Below the pieces are notes generated by a model. The model had not been told where the DNA came from. It saw only the letters and a list, made by a program, of their open reading frames with translations, and ran no database searches. A DNA stretch of 6,496 nucleotides from Lentisphaeria bacterium (GTDB lineage: Bacteria; Verrucomicrobiota; Lentisphaeria; JABSQK01; UBA12247). The position numbers and the translations under genes were made by a program. How positions within the stretch are numbered: position 1 is the stretch's first letter; every line of letters begins with the position of its first letter. Below are positions 5,465-6,496 of the stretch, one piece after another. The DNA is taken from assembly GCA_003477185.1 (NCBI GenBank), contig DMTJ01000080.1:1-6496 (forward strand). The letters are read 5' to 3'.

Positions 5465-6496
5465 TTAGCCCGCAGAACTCTCAGGTCTGCAGAGAGTCAG
5501 CGCGTAGTCGAGCAATCTGTCTTCGTGGACTTCGTGGCACCACTGCGCCGCCGTAGCTCGAGACCCAGCCTTGAGCGCAAGAAGACGCTCGGAGTCAATT
5601 GAAGCTAGCAAGCTAGCCATGCTCGTGGGGCTATGCGCCTCACAGACGAGTCCACAGCTGTTTGAGCTTACAAATTCTGCCATCTCAAGCAGATCAGGGC
5701 CCACAAACACCGCAAGACCAGCCTGTATAAAGTCGTAGAACTTGTTGGGCATCGCATGGATCTTGTTCAGCGAATCGCCAGGCATCAGGTAAACGCCTGC
5801 GTCATACTTCGAAATCTCTGAGACGACCTGATCCGCTGGGACGGGTGGTCGAATTTCCACATTTTTCAGGGCTGCGGCCCGCCCCACGATAAGGTCGTAG
5901 GTTGTGGACCCGCGATTGCTCTCAGGTGGCACCAGCATGAGCGTTAAGGACCACGAGTTCTCCAAGAGGGCTGCCAGCTCCAGAAGCTCCAATAGACCTC
6001 GACCGGCTGCGCAGATTCCGTGACAGACCATTCGAAATGGCGGTCGATCCACGCAGCATGGCGAGTGTGGCCCTGGGTGACGATAGGGCACATTGGGGAC
6101 GACCTTGCAGTCTAAGGAAAAATCGTCTTTATATAATTTTTCCAGTCCATGACTGACCGTCAGCGCTTGGTCAATATGCGGAAAGCAGTCGCGGCACAGC
6201 CGGATGGCTCGATCTCGCTTCGCTGCATGGCGATGCCCTGCCGCTGCGTACTCATGCAAATCGGCAAGTAATCGGCAGCCCCATTTTCGCTTCAGGTAGA
6301 GTCCAATCGGAAGCGATTCAACGTTGTTGCATACGATCAGGTCTTGCCTGTCCAATTTCGCGATACTCGATACGTAAAACGCCAGCCGCATGCGAAGGTG
6401 GGAGAAAGGAGCGTAGCCAGTGGCTTGAATTTTAGCAGATACCCAAAAAATGCAGCCACTCCACTTGCGCTGTTCAAGCTGGACGAAGTCGTAGCC
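5465..6496 (-). CDS. GT4-like glycosyltransferase, N-terminus outside window
   Basis: The minus-strand frame is open from the right edge to the TAA at 5465-5467, giving 343 visible residues. The ATG at 6389-6391 is residue 36 of that reading and probably internal, because the upstream codons continue without a stop. The pattern is a GT-B fold, family 4-like transferase, which moves a sugar from a nucleotide-sugar donor. The N-terminal domain shows DLIVCNN (52-58) then LYLKRKWG and ADLHEY (78-83), the usual DxHE strand, then VSHGLEKLY (114-122) and VVPNVPYR (132-139). The C-terminal domain shows MPNKFYDFIQAGLAVFV (249-265) followed by SCGLVCEA, the donor-binding region. Asp replaces the common Glu in NKFxE. 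Families of this type are about 360-420 residues, so perhaps 20-70 are missing. Acceptor and sugar are unknown; surface polysaccharide synthesis is the likeliest role. Base composition is lower in GC than bioD and hemW. Confidence 0.78.
   Translation of the reverse strand, partial: GYDFVQLEQRKWSGCIFWVSAKIQATGYAPFSHLRMRLAFYVSSIAKLDRQDLIVCNNVESLPIGLYLKRKWGCRLLADLHEYAAAGHRHAAKRDRAIRLCRDCFPHIDQALTVSHGLEKLYKDDFSLDCKVVPNVPYRHPGPHSPCCVDRPPFRMVCHGICAAGRGLLELLELAALLENSWSLTLMLVPPESNRGSTTYDLIVGRAAALKNVEIRPPVPADQVVSEISKYDAGVYLMPGDSLNKIHAMPNKFYDFIQAGLAVFVGPDLLEMAEFVSSNSCGLVCEAHSPTSMASLLASIDSERLLALKAGSRATAAQWCHEVHEDRLLDYALTLCRPESSAG

Noticed and set aside
5458..5470. Small hairpin GGCT-GATTT-AGCC at the convergent junction
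   Set aside because: It has only four base pairs, lacks a T-run, and includes the glycosyltransferase stop codon. It is too weak to call a terminator.
5604..5617. Twin GCTAGC separated by two bases in the glycosyltransferase gene
   Set aside because: It encodes Ala-Ser-Leu-Leu-Ala-Ser in a leucine/alanine/serine-rich helix. It is an isolated pair, explained by codon coincidence.

Overview
The window holds a compact plus-strand run of housekeeping genes, followed by one convergent minus-strand gene that runs off the right edge. In order: the C-terminal end of a prenyltransferase/squalene-cyclase-repeat protein (2-307), a YceD/DUF177 protein (304-786), plsX (783-1808), fabH (1831-2820), fabG (2836-3579), bioD (3590-4324), hemW (4321-5424), and on the opposite strand a GT4-like glycosyltransferase (5465-6496, N-terminus missing). 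There is no RNA gene, mobile element, CRISPR array or clear terminator. The only gap outside genes longer than 25 bases is the 40-base convergent junction at 5425-5464.

The plus-strand genes look like one transcription unit. Junctions are either 4-base stop/start overlaps (ATGA at 304, GTGA at 783, GTGA at 4321) or gaps of 10-22 bases. yceD-plsX-fabH-fabG is the familiar type II fatty-acid/phospholipid cluster, but rpmF (ribosomal protein L32), fabD, acpP and fabF are not here. The operon continues instead with bioD and hemW. Functionally, FabH starts acyl chains, FabG performs the first reduction of each elongation cycle, PlsX turns acyl-ACP into acyl-phosphate for phospholipid synthesis, and BioD makes dethiobiotin, the precursor of the biotin used by acetyl-CoA carboxylase. 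HemW is a radical-SAM heme-handling protein.

The organism is a Gram-negative-type bacterium with fairly high GC and strongly C-ending codons in bioD and hemW. The gene order and the cyclase-repeat protein next to yceD would fit Verrucomicrobiota (Opitutae) or a related PVC or Acidobacteria lineage. This is a weak inference from layout, not from a search.

Most genes are ordinary. The one signal that gene annotation does not explain is a short near-palindromic word, TGCGGAGTTCGCA, which occurs seven times exactly or with one or two mismatches between 3024 and 4872. It lies inside fabG, bioD and hemW, in more than one reading frame and in both orientations. It resembles a highly iterated genomic palindrome in the style of cyanobacterial HIP1. 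I see no convincing new multi-gene system in this window.
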